A stretch of DNA of 64,000 nt, taken from positions 23,484,913-23,548,912 of the forward strand of contig NC_053147.1 in NCBI RefSeq assembly GCF_016808335.1, given 5' to 3'. The notes beneath the pieces are model-generated. The model was given only the letters and a program-made list of their open reading frames with translations, ran no database searches and had not been told where the DNA came from. The stretch comes from Panicum virgatum. Taxonomy: Eukaryota; Streptophyta; Magnoliopsida; Poales; Poaceae. Positions 45,830 to 56,300 of the stretch are shown in pieces; position 1 is the stretch's first letter; each line of letters begins with the position of its first letter. The position numbers and the translations under genes were made by a program.

Positions 45830-48436
45830 ATGGGGAAGAAAGGGAAGTGGTTTGACGCCGTGCAGAGGATCCTGAGCACTTCTGAACCAGATCCCGTGGA
45901 GGCGGATGCTAAGGTATAACATTTTAACAAGGGAAAATTTGATTCGTGCCACCACAACTCCGTGAAATTGGGTGTCACGTTCAAAATCATGCCACTCAAT
46001 GGCATGGATTTCAACATGAAATCCAACTTCAAGAAATTGTAGTGGCATGGATCAAAATGACCCTTTTAACAACCCGAAACAAATCATCATCGCTCAATTC
46101 GTACGCGAAAAAAAATATTGATTTCATATTACTTTCACAACCGTTTCAAATTCGATGCGTAGAAGGCTGCGAAGCTGAAAGACAAGCCGAGCTTCAAGAA
46201 GATATGGCAGTTCAGCAAATCGCACCCGTCAGGTGCTTCCACGTCCGCCGCGCCGGCGCCGGATCCGGCGGCCCACCAGCCTCAACCGCCACCGCCGCCG
46301 CGGACTGATCAGCAGCAGGCCGAGAACACCGCAGAGGCGCAACGCGCGGAGACAAGGTGCGACGACGGCGGCGTCTCCACGGCGGATGTGGCTTCAAAGG
46401 CTGGCGCCGACGCCGCGGCAGTCGCGCGCCCCGCGGTCACCACGCCCAGGGCGTGGGCTGCGCGTTCGAAGGAGGACATCGCCGCCACCAGGATCCAGGC
46501 GGCTTGCAGGGGCTATATGGTAAACGCATCGTCACCTTCCACTGATCAAACGGACGCCGTCGTCTGTATCGGTTAACTGCCAATCTCCTGGGCAACATTT
46601 TTGCATCCAGGCAAGGAGAGCGCACCAGGAAAGAGGGATGGCTCGGCTGATGTCGCTGGTTGAGGGGTTCACCATCAAGCGCCAAACCGAGGAAGCACTG
46701 TACTGCATGCAGACGATGACGAGGATCCAGACCCAGATATACTCGAGGAGGCTCAAGACGGAGGAGGACAAGAAGGCCCTCAAGAGCCAGATCAAGGTTA
46801 AGCAGAGCCTGGACAAAATAAAGGTGCAGTGAATTCATTCAGTAAGCTCAAAGAGCCATGTTGCTTTGTGCACAAATTTGCTGGTGATTTAGCTGTAGCC
46901 AGCATGCTCGAAGAGCCATCAGGTTCACCTCCATACCTCTGGATTGCTGAAAGCCTGAGATGACAGCCTTATGATGTTATATAAATCTGGCAATCTTCTG
47001 ATCTTTGATTCTGAATTTGTGGACAGAAGATTGGTGACGGCTGGGACCAGAGCCTTCAGTCCAAGGAGCAGATGGAAGCCGTGCTGGTGATGAAGCAAGA
47101 AGCCGCTTCAAGGCGACAAAGGGCGTTGTCATATGCATTTTCTTATCAGGTAGTTTAGTGATCAATGATCACGGTAGCTATATCGTCATCTGGTGCGTTT
47201 CCGGTTCTTTCTCTGAAGTCTGCCTATGCTTTGATCCTGGCGCAGTGGAGGAATAGGAAACCATCTTCCGCGCGAGCTGGGCCTCCTCCGATGTTCATGG
47301 ACCCGGGCAACCCGAACTGGGGCTGGAGCTGGACGGAGCGCTGGATGGCGGCTGCGAGGCCGTGGGAGAACCAGACCGCGGCGCCGGCCGATGGCCGTGG
47401 CGCGGCGAAAAGCGCCGGCCGAATGCCTCGAGTGGCCGTCTCGATTCAGATACCCACGACGACGACGACGCCAGGGGGCAGGTCATTCCGCCCACCGAGC
47501 TGGCCGTCGCTCCCGTCCCCATCGACGCCCCCGCCGCGGTCCCCGTCGCTCCCGGGGAGGATGGCAACGCCGTCGAGCCCCAGGAGCAGCACGCTCCACG
47601 CTTCCAGAGGCCTGCAGCGCACCAAGAGCATGCAGCCGGATGGCCGCCCGCGGAGCAGCCAGGAGCTCTCGGTGAGCAGCCCGCGCCGCGCCGTGCCGTC
47701 GAGCCCGAGGGGCGGCGGAAGCGGCAGCCCGCTCCACGCTTCCAGCGGCATGCAGCCCCAGCGCCGGCCGCGGAGCAGCCAGGAGCTCTCGGTGAACAGC
47801 CCGCGCCGCGCCGTGCCGGCGAGCCCGAGGAACTGCGGGAGCGGCAGCCCGCTCCACGGTTCCAGCGGCATGCATCCCGAGCGGCGCCCGCGGAGCAGCC
47901 AGGAGCTCTCGGTGAGCAGCCCGCGCCGCGCCGTGCCGGCGAGCCCGAGGAGCTGCGGAAGCGGCAGCCCGCTCCACGGTTCCAGCGGCATGCAGCCCCA
48001 GCGGCGCCCACGGAGCAGCCAGGAGCCCGGGGAGACCAGCCCGCGCCCGGGCGCCAAGGTCGCCCCGCTGCGGCGCACGACGAGCCTGCGGGCGGAGCTC
48101 CCGAGAAGGCTGAGCCTGGGAAGCGCCGCCGCGTCCGCGGGGGACGACGCGGCCGCGCCGGTGACCCCCAGCTACATGCAGCAGACCAAGTCCGTGAAAG
48201 CCAAAGCCCGGTGCGCGAGCCCGTCGGCGTCGTCGGCCGCGGCGGACGTGTTCGACGACGCTCCAGACAGCGGGCCAGCGCCTCTGCGGGTGCCGTCGCC
48301 GTCTTCAGCGAAGAAGCGCCTGTCCCTGGAGTTCGCGGACAAGCCGAGCGCCTCGTCGCCGAGCAAGGTGGCCGCGGAGAGGGTGATGAGACGGCAATCG
48401 CAGCCTCCAAGCCCCAGGATGTCGTCGCTTTCCTGA
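45830..48436 (+). CDS. IQ67-domain (IQD) calmodulin-binding protein
   Basis: IQD proteins bind calmodulin and sit on microtubules, plasma membrane or nucleus, scaffolding calcium signals in growth and shape control. Exons: 45830-45913, 46163-46519, 46611-46823, 47027-47149 and 47246-48436, in frame for 655 aa. The start MGKKGKWFDAVQ is the family N-terminus. The IQ67 region spans about residues 136-205: ATRIQAACRGYM, then ARRAHQERGMARL, then MQTMTRIQTQIYSRR. The intron falls between RGYM and ARRA, the conserved IQD position. The basic C-terminal half contains WGWSWTERWMAARPWE-type sequence, close to the family motif. It also has a 40-residue repeat copied three times plus a partial fourth. 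The end carries the usual DUF4005-like PSYMQQTKSVKAKAR segment. The specific orthologue is not assigned. Confidence 0.93.
45931..46063. mobile_element. 133-bp Mutator-like MITE in IQD intron 1
   Basis: A perfect 9-bp TSD TTTTAACAA lies at 45922-45930 and 46064-46072. Inverted ends are GGGAAAATTTGATTCGTGCC and GGGTCATTTTGATCCATGCC. It starts 17 bases after the splice donor and makes up more than half of the 249-bp intron. Confidence 0.87.
47645..48058 (+). repeat. 120-bp coding minisatellite in IQD exon 5
   Basis: Units lie at 47645-47764, 47765-47884 and 47885-48004, with a partial fourth from 48005. Each encodes 40 residues starting RPRSSQELSV and passing through SPRRAVPASPR and GSGSPLH. 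Neighbouring copies differ by few bases, so expansion or homogenisation looks recent. Very high GC makes the other frames open as well. Confidence 0.92.
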
Positions 48437-48670
48437 AGCGATCTAGTAGAAGAGAGACGGATGGAATGAAACAAACCAGTTGTGTCTTGTAGGTGGTTAC
48501 ATATCCAGTGAGGTTTGTTTTCTATTGTGTCTAAATTCGGGTCAGCCTGGCGATTCGTATTCCCTTTTTTGCGTTTGGTCATGTAGCCATAGGGGGTTTG
48601 TTGATGGCCTGATGGCCTTGTACATTGTATTGATCTCATTTTTTTTGTCACTTGCCAGTTCTATTACCTG

Positions 48671-49296
48671 TTTGGTTTCTAAAAGTCTCTCCAAAAATTT
48701 CTGGAGCTAAACTTAAGTCTCTTTATGTTTGGTTTCAATAATTGAAGGGACTAAACACCATTAAATGAAGTGCTCAAGGACCACTTTACCCCTAACCTTG
48801 CATGCATGCATGCATGCGGACCGGGTAGGGTTAGAGCAACTCCAAGAGACTCTCTACATCTTTCCCATTATTAGAAATAGAGATTTTGATTGAAAAAAAA
48901 ATCCTCCAACAGCTTCTCTAAATGGTTATCCAAATATAGCTATCCTCCATTCCGTATTTCTCGCTAGCCAAAGATAGATAACGAATATAGCTTTCTAAAG
49001 TGTACACAAGATATAGAAAAGATGTTAAAGAGTAAAAACATATAGAAATCGATTTTATGAAGAAGACTCTCCAAATGATAATTTAGATAATGAAATTTAG
49101 AAAGACTTTTGGAGATGTTCCTAGGAGGGGTAGTAGGTGGGAACATAGAGCAAAAGTCCCAAAAAGCTTCTCAAGATGGATTTCTCTAGTTTTAGTCTCT
49201 AGCACCAAAAAATCCCTAAAAAGTTCCTCCTATTTGATATTTATATGTCCCATAAATCCCAGGGACTTATAGAAGAGTCTCATCAACCAAACAGGG
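48671..49296. mobile_element. MITE-like TIR element downstream of IQD, with a second one nested
   Basis: Inverted ends are CCTGTTTGGTTTC and CCCTGTTTGGTTG, with matching AAGTCTCT/GAGACTCTT words inside. I find no clean TSD. A second unit at about 48834-49121 has ends AGCAACTCCAAGAGACTCTC and, inverted, GAACATCTCCAAAAGTCTTT. A TGCATGCA repeat lies at 48800-48818. Confidence 0.55.
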
Positions 49297-49557
49297 TCTA
49301 TGTTTTGCAAATTCCCCGTGTTTTCAGTTTGTGATTTTGATCACGGATTGGTTATGTGGTTGACATGGTCACATGGATCTGCAGTGTAGTGAGGATCAGT
49401 GAGCATTGGAATTCCAGACCATCATCGGTGCGACGTGCCTGCTGATTCAAACACGATTGTGTTGTGAGCTCCGCAACATTTGCCTTCAGAGTACAGGTCC
49501 CTGATTCTGAAAAATGGGTCGCTGAGCCCATCACACTGAAAGGTCCTTTTTTTAATA

Positions 49558-51363
49558 GGAAAAAATTCTACTTTGCCTCTCCCAACTTTCATGAAAGTCT
49601 AATTTTCCTCCTCCAACTACAAAACCGGTCGTATGACCTCCAATTTTTCAAAACCGGTCAACTTCTCTCCCTGTCTGGTTTAAGGATGAGGTGACAATGG
49701 TTTTGATTTTTTTTTGAATTTTTCATATGTGCAACTTTAAATGTAACAAAGTATAAAAATTTATGATATTTCAGAAAGGAAGAAGTCCATTTTTGACCAT
49801 CCAACATTTGCCTCAGTTTGGTTTTGGCCATCGAACTCCAAAACCGGTTATCTTTGCCATCGAACTATCAAAACCGTTCAAATTTTACCATCGGGGCTGT
49901 TTTGATGGGTGGTTTTAATTTTTTTATTTACAATTAAGTCCTGACATCTTAAAATAATTATTACTTTTTATCCGTACCTCCGATTTAAGTCATTCTCCGG
50001 TCACGTGTTCGTAATGGTGAGCTTTATCTTTTAAAATATTCTTTATACTATTTTTATCACTATTTGTTATATTATTCTTATATTGTTGTGTAAAAACAAT
50101 AATATAATAAAAATAAAACAAATAGTTACAAAATAATATAAACAATATTTTAAAAGATAAAACTTATTGTTACGAACGCATGACCACAAGAATCACTTAA
50201 ATCGGAGATACGAGAAAAAATAGTAATCATTTTAAGATAGATCTTAAAATGGAAAAAAATAGTAATCATTTTAAGATCCAAGAATTACTATTTTTTCTCG
50301 TATCTCCGATTTAAGTGATTTTTGTGGTCATGCGTTCGTAACGATAAGTTTTATCTTTTAAAATATTGTTTATATTATTTTATAACTATTTGTTTTATTT
50401 TTATTATATTGTTGTTTTTACACAACAACATAAGAATAATATAACAAATAGTGATAAAATAATATAAAGAACATTTTAAAAGATAAAGCTCACCATTACG
50501 AATGCGTGACCGCAAGAATGACCTAAATCGAAGGTACGGACAAAAAGTAATAATTATTTTAAGATCTAAGGACTTAATTGTAAATAAAAAAATTAAAATC
50601 ACCCATCAAAACAGCCCCGATGGTCAAATTTGAACGGTTTTGATAGTTCGATGGCAAAGATAACCGGTTTTGGAGTTCGATGGCTAAAATCAAACTGAGA
50701 CAAAAGTTGGATGGTCAAAAATGGACTTCTTCCTTTCAGAAAACGCTAAACCATAGAGCATGTATAACATTATAATAAGATGTGCAAGATTTTGCTGAAT
50801 GAAATTTAAATTGTTGAATCTCAAATGGATATAGAATAAAAAAATTTCTAATTTTTTAGGTACCCAAATGATTGCTAAGAATTTGATAACATTATATTTG
50901 TGTATCCTTTCAAACCTTGTTGATGTGATATCTTTATATAGCATGTGCCAAACAAAGATACCAATCATTTGGGTATCATAAATATTTGGAAAATTTTGAT
51001 TATGCCTCATTTTAAAATTTCAACAATTTGAATTTTATTCAACAAAATCTTGCACATCTTATTGTACTGTTAGCTATGGTCTATTTTAGCGTTTTGTGAA
51101 ATATCATGATTTTGAGAGTTGTTTTGTGAAATATCATGTTTTTTAGAGTTGTCTAGGTGATACTTTGTTACTTTTAAAGTTGCACGTATGAAAAATAAAA
51201 AAGAATTTGTCAAAACCTCCATCACCCCGGTCTCAAACAACTCAGGGAGAAAAGTTGTCCGGTTTTGATAAGTTGGAGGAGGCTATATGTCCGATTTTAT
51301 AGTTGGAGGAGGAAAATCAGATTTTTGTGAAAATTGGAGGAGGTAAAACAGATTTTTTTTTTC
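49558..51363. mobile_element. Fold-back Mutator-like element (outer of a nested pair)
   Basis: 9-bp copies TTTTTAATA lie at 49549-49557 and 51364-51372. The arms are inverted repeats: left 49558-49777 plus 50743-50900, right about 50930-51363. They share CCTCCTCCAACTA, CAAAACCGG-CAACTT and TTAATAAGATGTGCAAGA-type words. The arms meet near 50920 around GGTACCCAAATGATTG/CAATCATTTGGGTATC, so it is inverted along nearly its full length. The inner element at 49778-50733 splits its left arm. The TSD lies in a T-rich stretch, so these ends are less certain than the inner ones. No coding sequence is seen. Confidence 0.72.
49778..50733. mobile_element. Fold-back Mutator-like element, 956 bp (inner)
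   Basis: A perfect 9-bp TSD TTTCAGAAA lies at 49769-49777 and 50734-50742. It is a near-perfect palindrome with arms of about 460 bp meeting near 50255. Ends are GGAAGAAGTCCATTTTTGAC and its inverse. Both arms carry GCCATCGAACT, CGGGGCTGTTTTGATGGGTG and CACTTAAATCGGAGATACGA-type words. A transcript would form a very long hairpin. No protein is encoded. Confidence 0.9.
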
Positions 51364-51394
51364 TTTTTAATATGTTGTGGGCCTACAAATCAGG

Positions 51395-51532
51395 CCCAGA
51401 ATATGCGACCAGGGCCGGCCCATGATGACCAAAGATTAGGGCTTCTAGAAGCAACCACCCGGCTCGCTTTTATAAACTCGGGACGCCGCCTTCGAACCCT
51501 ACATCGGGCTTCAGTCTAACGCCGCCGCCATG
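51395..51532 (+). promoter_or_regulatory. Orphan housekeeping-type promoter and leader
   Basis: Two GGGCC/GGCCCA elements (51412-51422), ATTAGGGCTTCTAG, a TTTTATAAACTC TATA-like word (51468-51479) and GAACCCTA (telo-box-like, 51494) lead to CGCCGCCGCC and ATG at 51530. This is the promoter style of plant ribosomal-protein and translation genes. The frame after this ATG (MYASSTSVSSLLRPDN) stops after 24 codons, so no product can be named. Either the gene is spliced in a way I cannot see or only its front remains. Confidence 0.4.
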
Positions 51533-53337
51533 TATGCTTCGTCAACCTCCGTCTCCTCCCTCCTCAGACCGGACAACCGATGCGCGATGCTCTGTAGCTG
51601 CTGAACTCGTTTTCTTTGAAAAAAATATCCACTGTCCATCTCTGTTTTCGTCAGAAAGTTCTTGCTATCACTCAGTCGAAATTCTTGAGTTTGGATTGAT
51701 TTTTTTTTGTTCCTTTCGTTGCCTCTTCTTTCGGCTTCAAGAGAAACATTCCACTCTTGGCGGCCTTGTTCTGGGGGCGCAGAACGAACCTCGCGCCGCG
51801 GGTGGCTGAGCTTGCGGTCCCGGCCGCCGCGCCATCGGTGCCGGATCCCCTCCCCGCGGCGCACACAGATTTGCACCGAGCAACCTGCCGGTGGTTTCCC
51901 AGTAGATGCAAATTCTTTGGTTCCGTTTCGCGCATCGCGTCGGTGGACATTGCCCGTGTGCCCGCCTCTCCGGCGAGGCCCGTTCCGTTGCACTGCCACT
52001 GGTGGCGAGCTGCTTCTCTGCTTTGTAGCTCTGAAACAGTTGGGGAAGAAAATCCGCTACCATCTGTGAACCACGTTTCGGCCTGGACCGTTGGTTTGGT
52101 TCGAGTACCAGTGAACAGATCGTGCTGACGACCTGGAAGCGCCGTGTCATCCGTGCGAATAAAGAAGAGCGACGTGGCTGTGCTATGCAGTACCACTAAC
52201 ATGACTTGTTTGGGGAGACCTCTTAACGGATGATTTTTTTTTCTTCGATATAAACTGAAGCAAATGATTGAACGTATAAACATTAACTTGTTTGATTAAT
52301 TTCTTCTCTATAACTATATGAAAAGATTGTTCTGATTCCCAAACGATCAGCTGCGCAAATTAGCTTTAGGAAAAAAACTGTCATCATAGTATGACGAGAA
52401 CAAATGCTCACCACTAACGTCTAAACTGTCAGCGGGGGGTGACGAGCAATCACGAATGCGACGAGGCGCACGATTTTCATCCGGACAGAAGAACACGAGG
52501 AACTCTGGCACTTCCACTTCCACCCGGTAGAGCACATGGAGCTGTTACTATGATGATGCCACTAACTTTGCTGATCGTGCGGGAGGTTTAGCTAACGTGC
52601 TAGGAGACTAGGACGAAATCAGCGAATCAGCGATGCACTCTACTCACGTTCCGAGGCCTGCTGCGACTTCTTGTTCGGAGCCAGGCACGGCCGGCGAGCA
52701 CGTCCCGGCTGGGCAGACCAACCATGCAGCGGCAAAGCGGCAGTGGCGACGCGCTGTCGTGCCTCCGCTCCCGCCGGCGCCGCTTCAAATACGCGCGCGG
52801 CCTGCACGTTCCCACCCCTCGTTTCTGGAGCGCTCGTCGGTCCACTCCACCCGCCAAACTTAGCCTGCCCCCTCCCCCCCGCTTCCCCTCCATCGGTGGC
52901 CTCCTCCCCCGATCCCCCTTCTCTCTGGGAAGGCCCTTGGATCCCTCGATCTCCAAGGCCTTCCTTCCATTGCCACCGCCACCGTGGTCACCGACCCCAC
53001 GTACGTGGTGATCTCGTCCCGCTCTCCGGCCGCCTGACCGAGCGAAGCCGCCACCGTTGCCACGCCTCCACCCCTCTCCGCTCCGCGCCGGCCGGTCCGG
53101 TTCGATCAACTTGGGGCGCGGCCAAGGCCGGGGCATGGCGTTCCACGAGTTGGAGACGCCGCGCCGGTGCTGAGAGGCCGGGGCATGCACATGCTCGGCG
53201 CGCGGTGACGGCGGCCGGCGGCTCGGTGCGTGCCCTGCGTTCCTGGCCTGATCGCGTCGTCGCCCGCCCGCCCGCCCGCCCGCCCGTCGGGCGCCCACGA
53301 CGTCGCAGCCACGGGGAGGCGCCGAGAGAAAGGCAAG
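51533..53337. other. Spacer and upstream region of the kinase gene
   Basis: 51730-52110 and 52630-53330 are GC-rich, with overlapping open frames on both strands but no recognisable protein. 52200-52560 is AT-rich. The last few hundred bases before 53338 must hold the kinase promoter and leader, including a CCCG microsatellite at 53261-53286. No gene is supported. Confidence 0.5.
53261..53286 (+). repeat. CCCG microsatellite in the kinase leader region
   Basis: Six CCCG units about 50 bases upstream of the kinase ATG, probably in its 5' UTR. Confidence 0.85.
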
Positions 53338-56300
53338 ATGAGCTGCTTTCCGTGCTTCGGCGGCGGAAAGAGCAAGGAGGACGGCGAGGCCGAGGCTGCG
53401 GAGGCGGCGGCCCCGCCGTACAACATGACGCCGCCCCCGGCGGTGCAAGCGCCCGTCGCGTACTCCGCGCCCGCGGCCGCTCCAGCAGCCGCGGCGTCGC
53501 CCAAGCCAGGTGGCGGTGAGCGAGAGAGCCCGCCGCAGCTTCGATATTTTTTTTTACTCCCCATCGATGACGCCGGACCCATTTGATTTCTCGCCACGCA
53601 GCGAACAGCGCGGACCAGTCTTCCGCCGACGAAGCGTCGCTGCGGCAAGCCATCACGGCGCAGGCGTTCGCGTTCCGCGAGCTCGCCGCGGCCACCGACC
53701 ACTTCACGCCGTACAACCTCGTCGGAGAAGGCGGTTTCTTCCGGGTCTACAAGGGCAAGCTAGAGAAGAGCGGCCAGGTACGTGAACGCATCTCTGCTCT
53801 GCTCGAATATTTTTGGTTGGGCTCTGTCTGAACGGATCAAGCATGCCTCGCACCAGACCGTGGCCATCAAGCAGCTGGACAAGCACGGCTTCCAGGACAA
53901 CAAGGCGTTCCTGACCGGGGTCGCCATGCTCAGCCAGCTCCACCACGAGAACCTCGTCGACATCGTCGGCTACTGCGCAGACGGGGACCAGCGGCTGCTG
54001 GTCTACGAGTCCGTGCCCGCTGGCACCTTGGAAGACCACCTGTTCGGTACGCGCCTCACTGACTGCTAGTTGATTGCTACCTCCAGCGAGCCACGGTGCT
54101 GAGATTCTTCTGCTTGCTCGTCGCTGTTGCTGCGCGCGCCAGATTTGTCAGACGGCAAGAAGCCCATGGACTGGTGCACGAGGATGAAGGTGGCGTACGG
54201 TGCGGCGCAGGGGCTGGAGTATCTGCACGACAAGGCGAGCCCGCCGGTGGTGTACGGGGAGTTCAAGGCCTCCCACATCCTCCTCGACGAGGGCCTCACG
54301 CCCAAGCTCTCCGACTTCGGGCTCGCGCAGCTCGGCCAGGCGGGCGGCAACATGCCGGTGGCCTCGCCCATGATGGGCTCCTTCGGCTGCTGCGCGCCGG
54401 AGTACGACCGGAGCGGGCAGGCCACCATGAAGTCCGACGTGTATAGCTTCGGGGTGGTGCTCGTGCAGCTCATATCCGGGAGGAGGGCAGTCGACACCAA
54501 CAAGCCTGTGGCCGAGCAGAACGTGGTCACCTGGGTAAGTGAGCTACAAACTTCGATCTGTTGGCATGGTACAGATTTTCTAAGATGCGGTACCAGATAC
54601 TGAAACTCTGACCCTGGATTTCAATTTACTGGTATTTCTCAATTGGAGTTAAATACACCAGCGGCCCTCGAACTTGTCCTCAGGTATCACTTAGGTCCAC
54701 GAACTCACAAAATCGAAATATGACACAATGAATTTGTTAATTTATGCCACTTAGGTCCATAACTCTTCAAGGGGTATGAATATATACAAAAGACCTCTTT
54801 TTTTTCCTCCTCTCACCACGCCTCCTCGCCCATCGGCCACACGCCGGCACGCCCCCTCCGCCCCACCGCCGGCGAGCGGCTGGCGCGCACCCCTCCTCCC
54901 CACCTCGTCGCGCCGGCCCTCCACGCTTCCTCTCCCCCACTGCGCCCTCCTCCTCCCTCCCTTGCTCGGTACCCTGCGCGGAGTGGCGGCGGGGCCTCGC
55001 TCCCTCCCCTTTCTCACAGCGGCGGCAGCAGGTCCGGCTCTGCTCCGCCGCTCGCTGCCATCCGTCGGCCCCGCCCGCAGCCACACCACGCCGGATCCAC
55101 GTGGGTGGCGGGAGCACGCGGCGGCTGGCGTGCTGATCTGCGCGCGGCGGTGGCGGGCGCGAGCGGCCTGCGCAGGAGCGGCGGCCGGGCGGGACCCCCC
55201 TCTCCGCCGCGCCTCTCTCCTCTCCGACGGCGAATACGGGCGACAAGGGCCGCACACGACCTTCCCGTCCCCCACGCCTCGAGCTCCACCGGGCCTCTCG
55301 TCGCCGCCACCCCACCTCGAGCGACACGACAACAGCCATGGCCTGCGCGCGGCGAGGAGCCTCCAATGCGCGTGGCCATGGCGGCGCGGCGGCCACGCCG
55401 CGGCCCATGGAGGTTCGGCGGCTCGAGGTTCGCCGCCCGCCGGGAGGGCGCCGGCGCCAAGCGGCGGGGTCTGAGGCCGCCGCGGCGCTACTGCTGCTGC
55501 TCGCGATCGCCGCGCATGCCGACGATGATGGCGGCGGCGAGTCGAGGCCGCGGCGGTGTCGCCAGCGAAGGTGGGGGTCGGGGTCGGGGCATGGAGGGCG
55601 TGGCGGCGGCAGGCCATGGAGGACGAGGACGGGCGTCGCCGCAGGGCGCTCGCGGCGCAACCGCCGAGAAGTGATCGAAGAGGTGCTTGTCGCGGCTGTC
55701 GGTCATGAGCTCGCCGGGCATGGTGACCGTGCCGTCTGGACCTGTCTCGAAGGCCCTAGCGGATACTATCGTGTAGGCGGCCTCGTGGCGCTCGTCGGCC
55801 GCGATGATGCCGCAGATCTTGGCAAGGTAGGCGTCGCCGTGGCGTGCAGCGCGCCCGGTGGTTCGGGCGTGGGAGACGAAGGTGGCGCGCTCCTGGAAGG
55901 CGCCGTAGATGAGGCTGTGGTAGGGGCCTTGGCGGAGGACGCCGGCGCTGGGCCGCGGGTCCGAAGCCGCCGCGCTGCTGCTGCTCGCGCATGCCGCCAC
56001 CGCTGCCGCCTGTGCGGGGCCGACGCCGCGGGGGTGCAGGGCGGCGACCGCGCGTGGGCCATGGCGCTCAAGGTTCCCCGTCCTCGTGTGCGGGCGTGGC
56101 GCTGGGTGCTGCCTACCCGTGCTGGAATGTGAAAGTAGAAGATGGCTAATTTGAAGGTTTTTTTTGCATATAGTCATGCCACATGACGCTATGTCAAGGG
56201 GTATGGATTTAAGTGGCACAACTTAACAAGTTCAGGGTATTAGATTTCGATTTTGCGAGTTCGTAGACCTAAGTGGCATCTCATGACAAATTCGAGGGCC

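Noticed and set aside
47295..48492. Two long open frames overlapping IQD exon 5, one on each strand (371-376 codons)
   Set aside because: They result from very high GC and the 120-bp repeat. The IQD frame alone has family motifs and correct splice junctions.
48671..49296. A 3-bp TSD for the MITE downstream of IQD
   Set aside because: TTA on the left is not matched on the right. Only the inverted ends are supported.
52627..53716. Frames of 198-282 codons on both strands upstream of the kinase
   Set aside because: Strong GC bias keeps all frames open. No start context, splice pattern or domain supports a separate gene.
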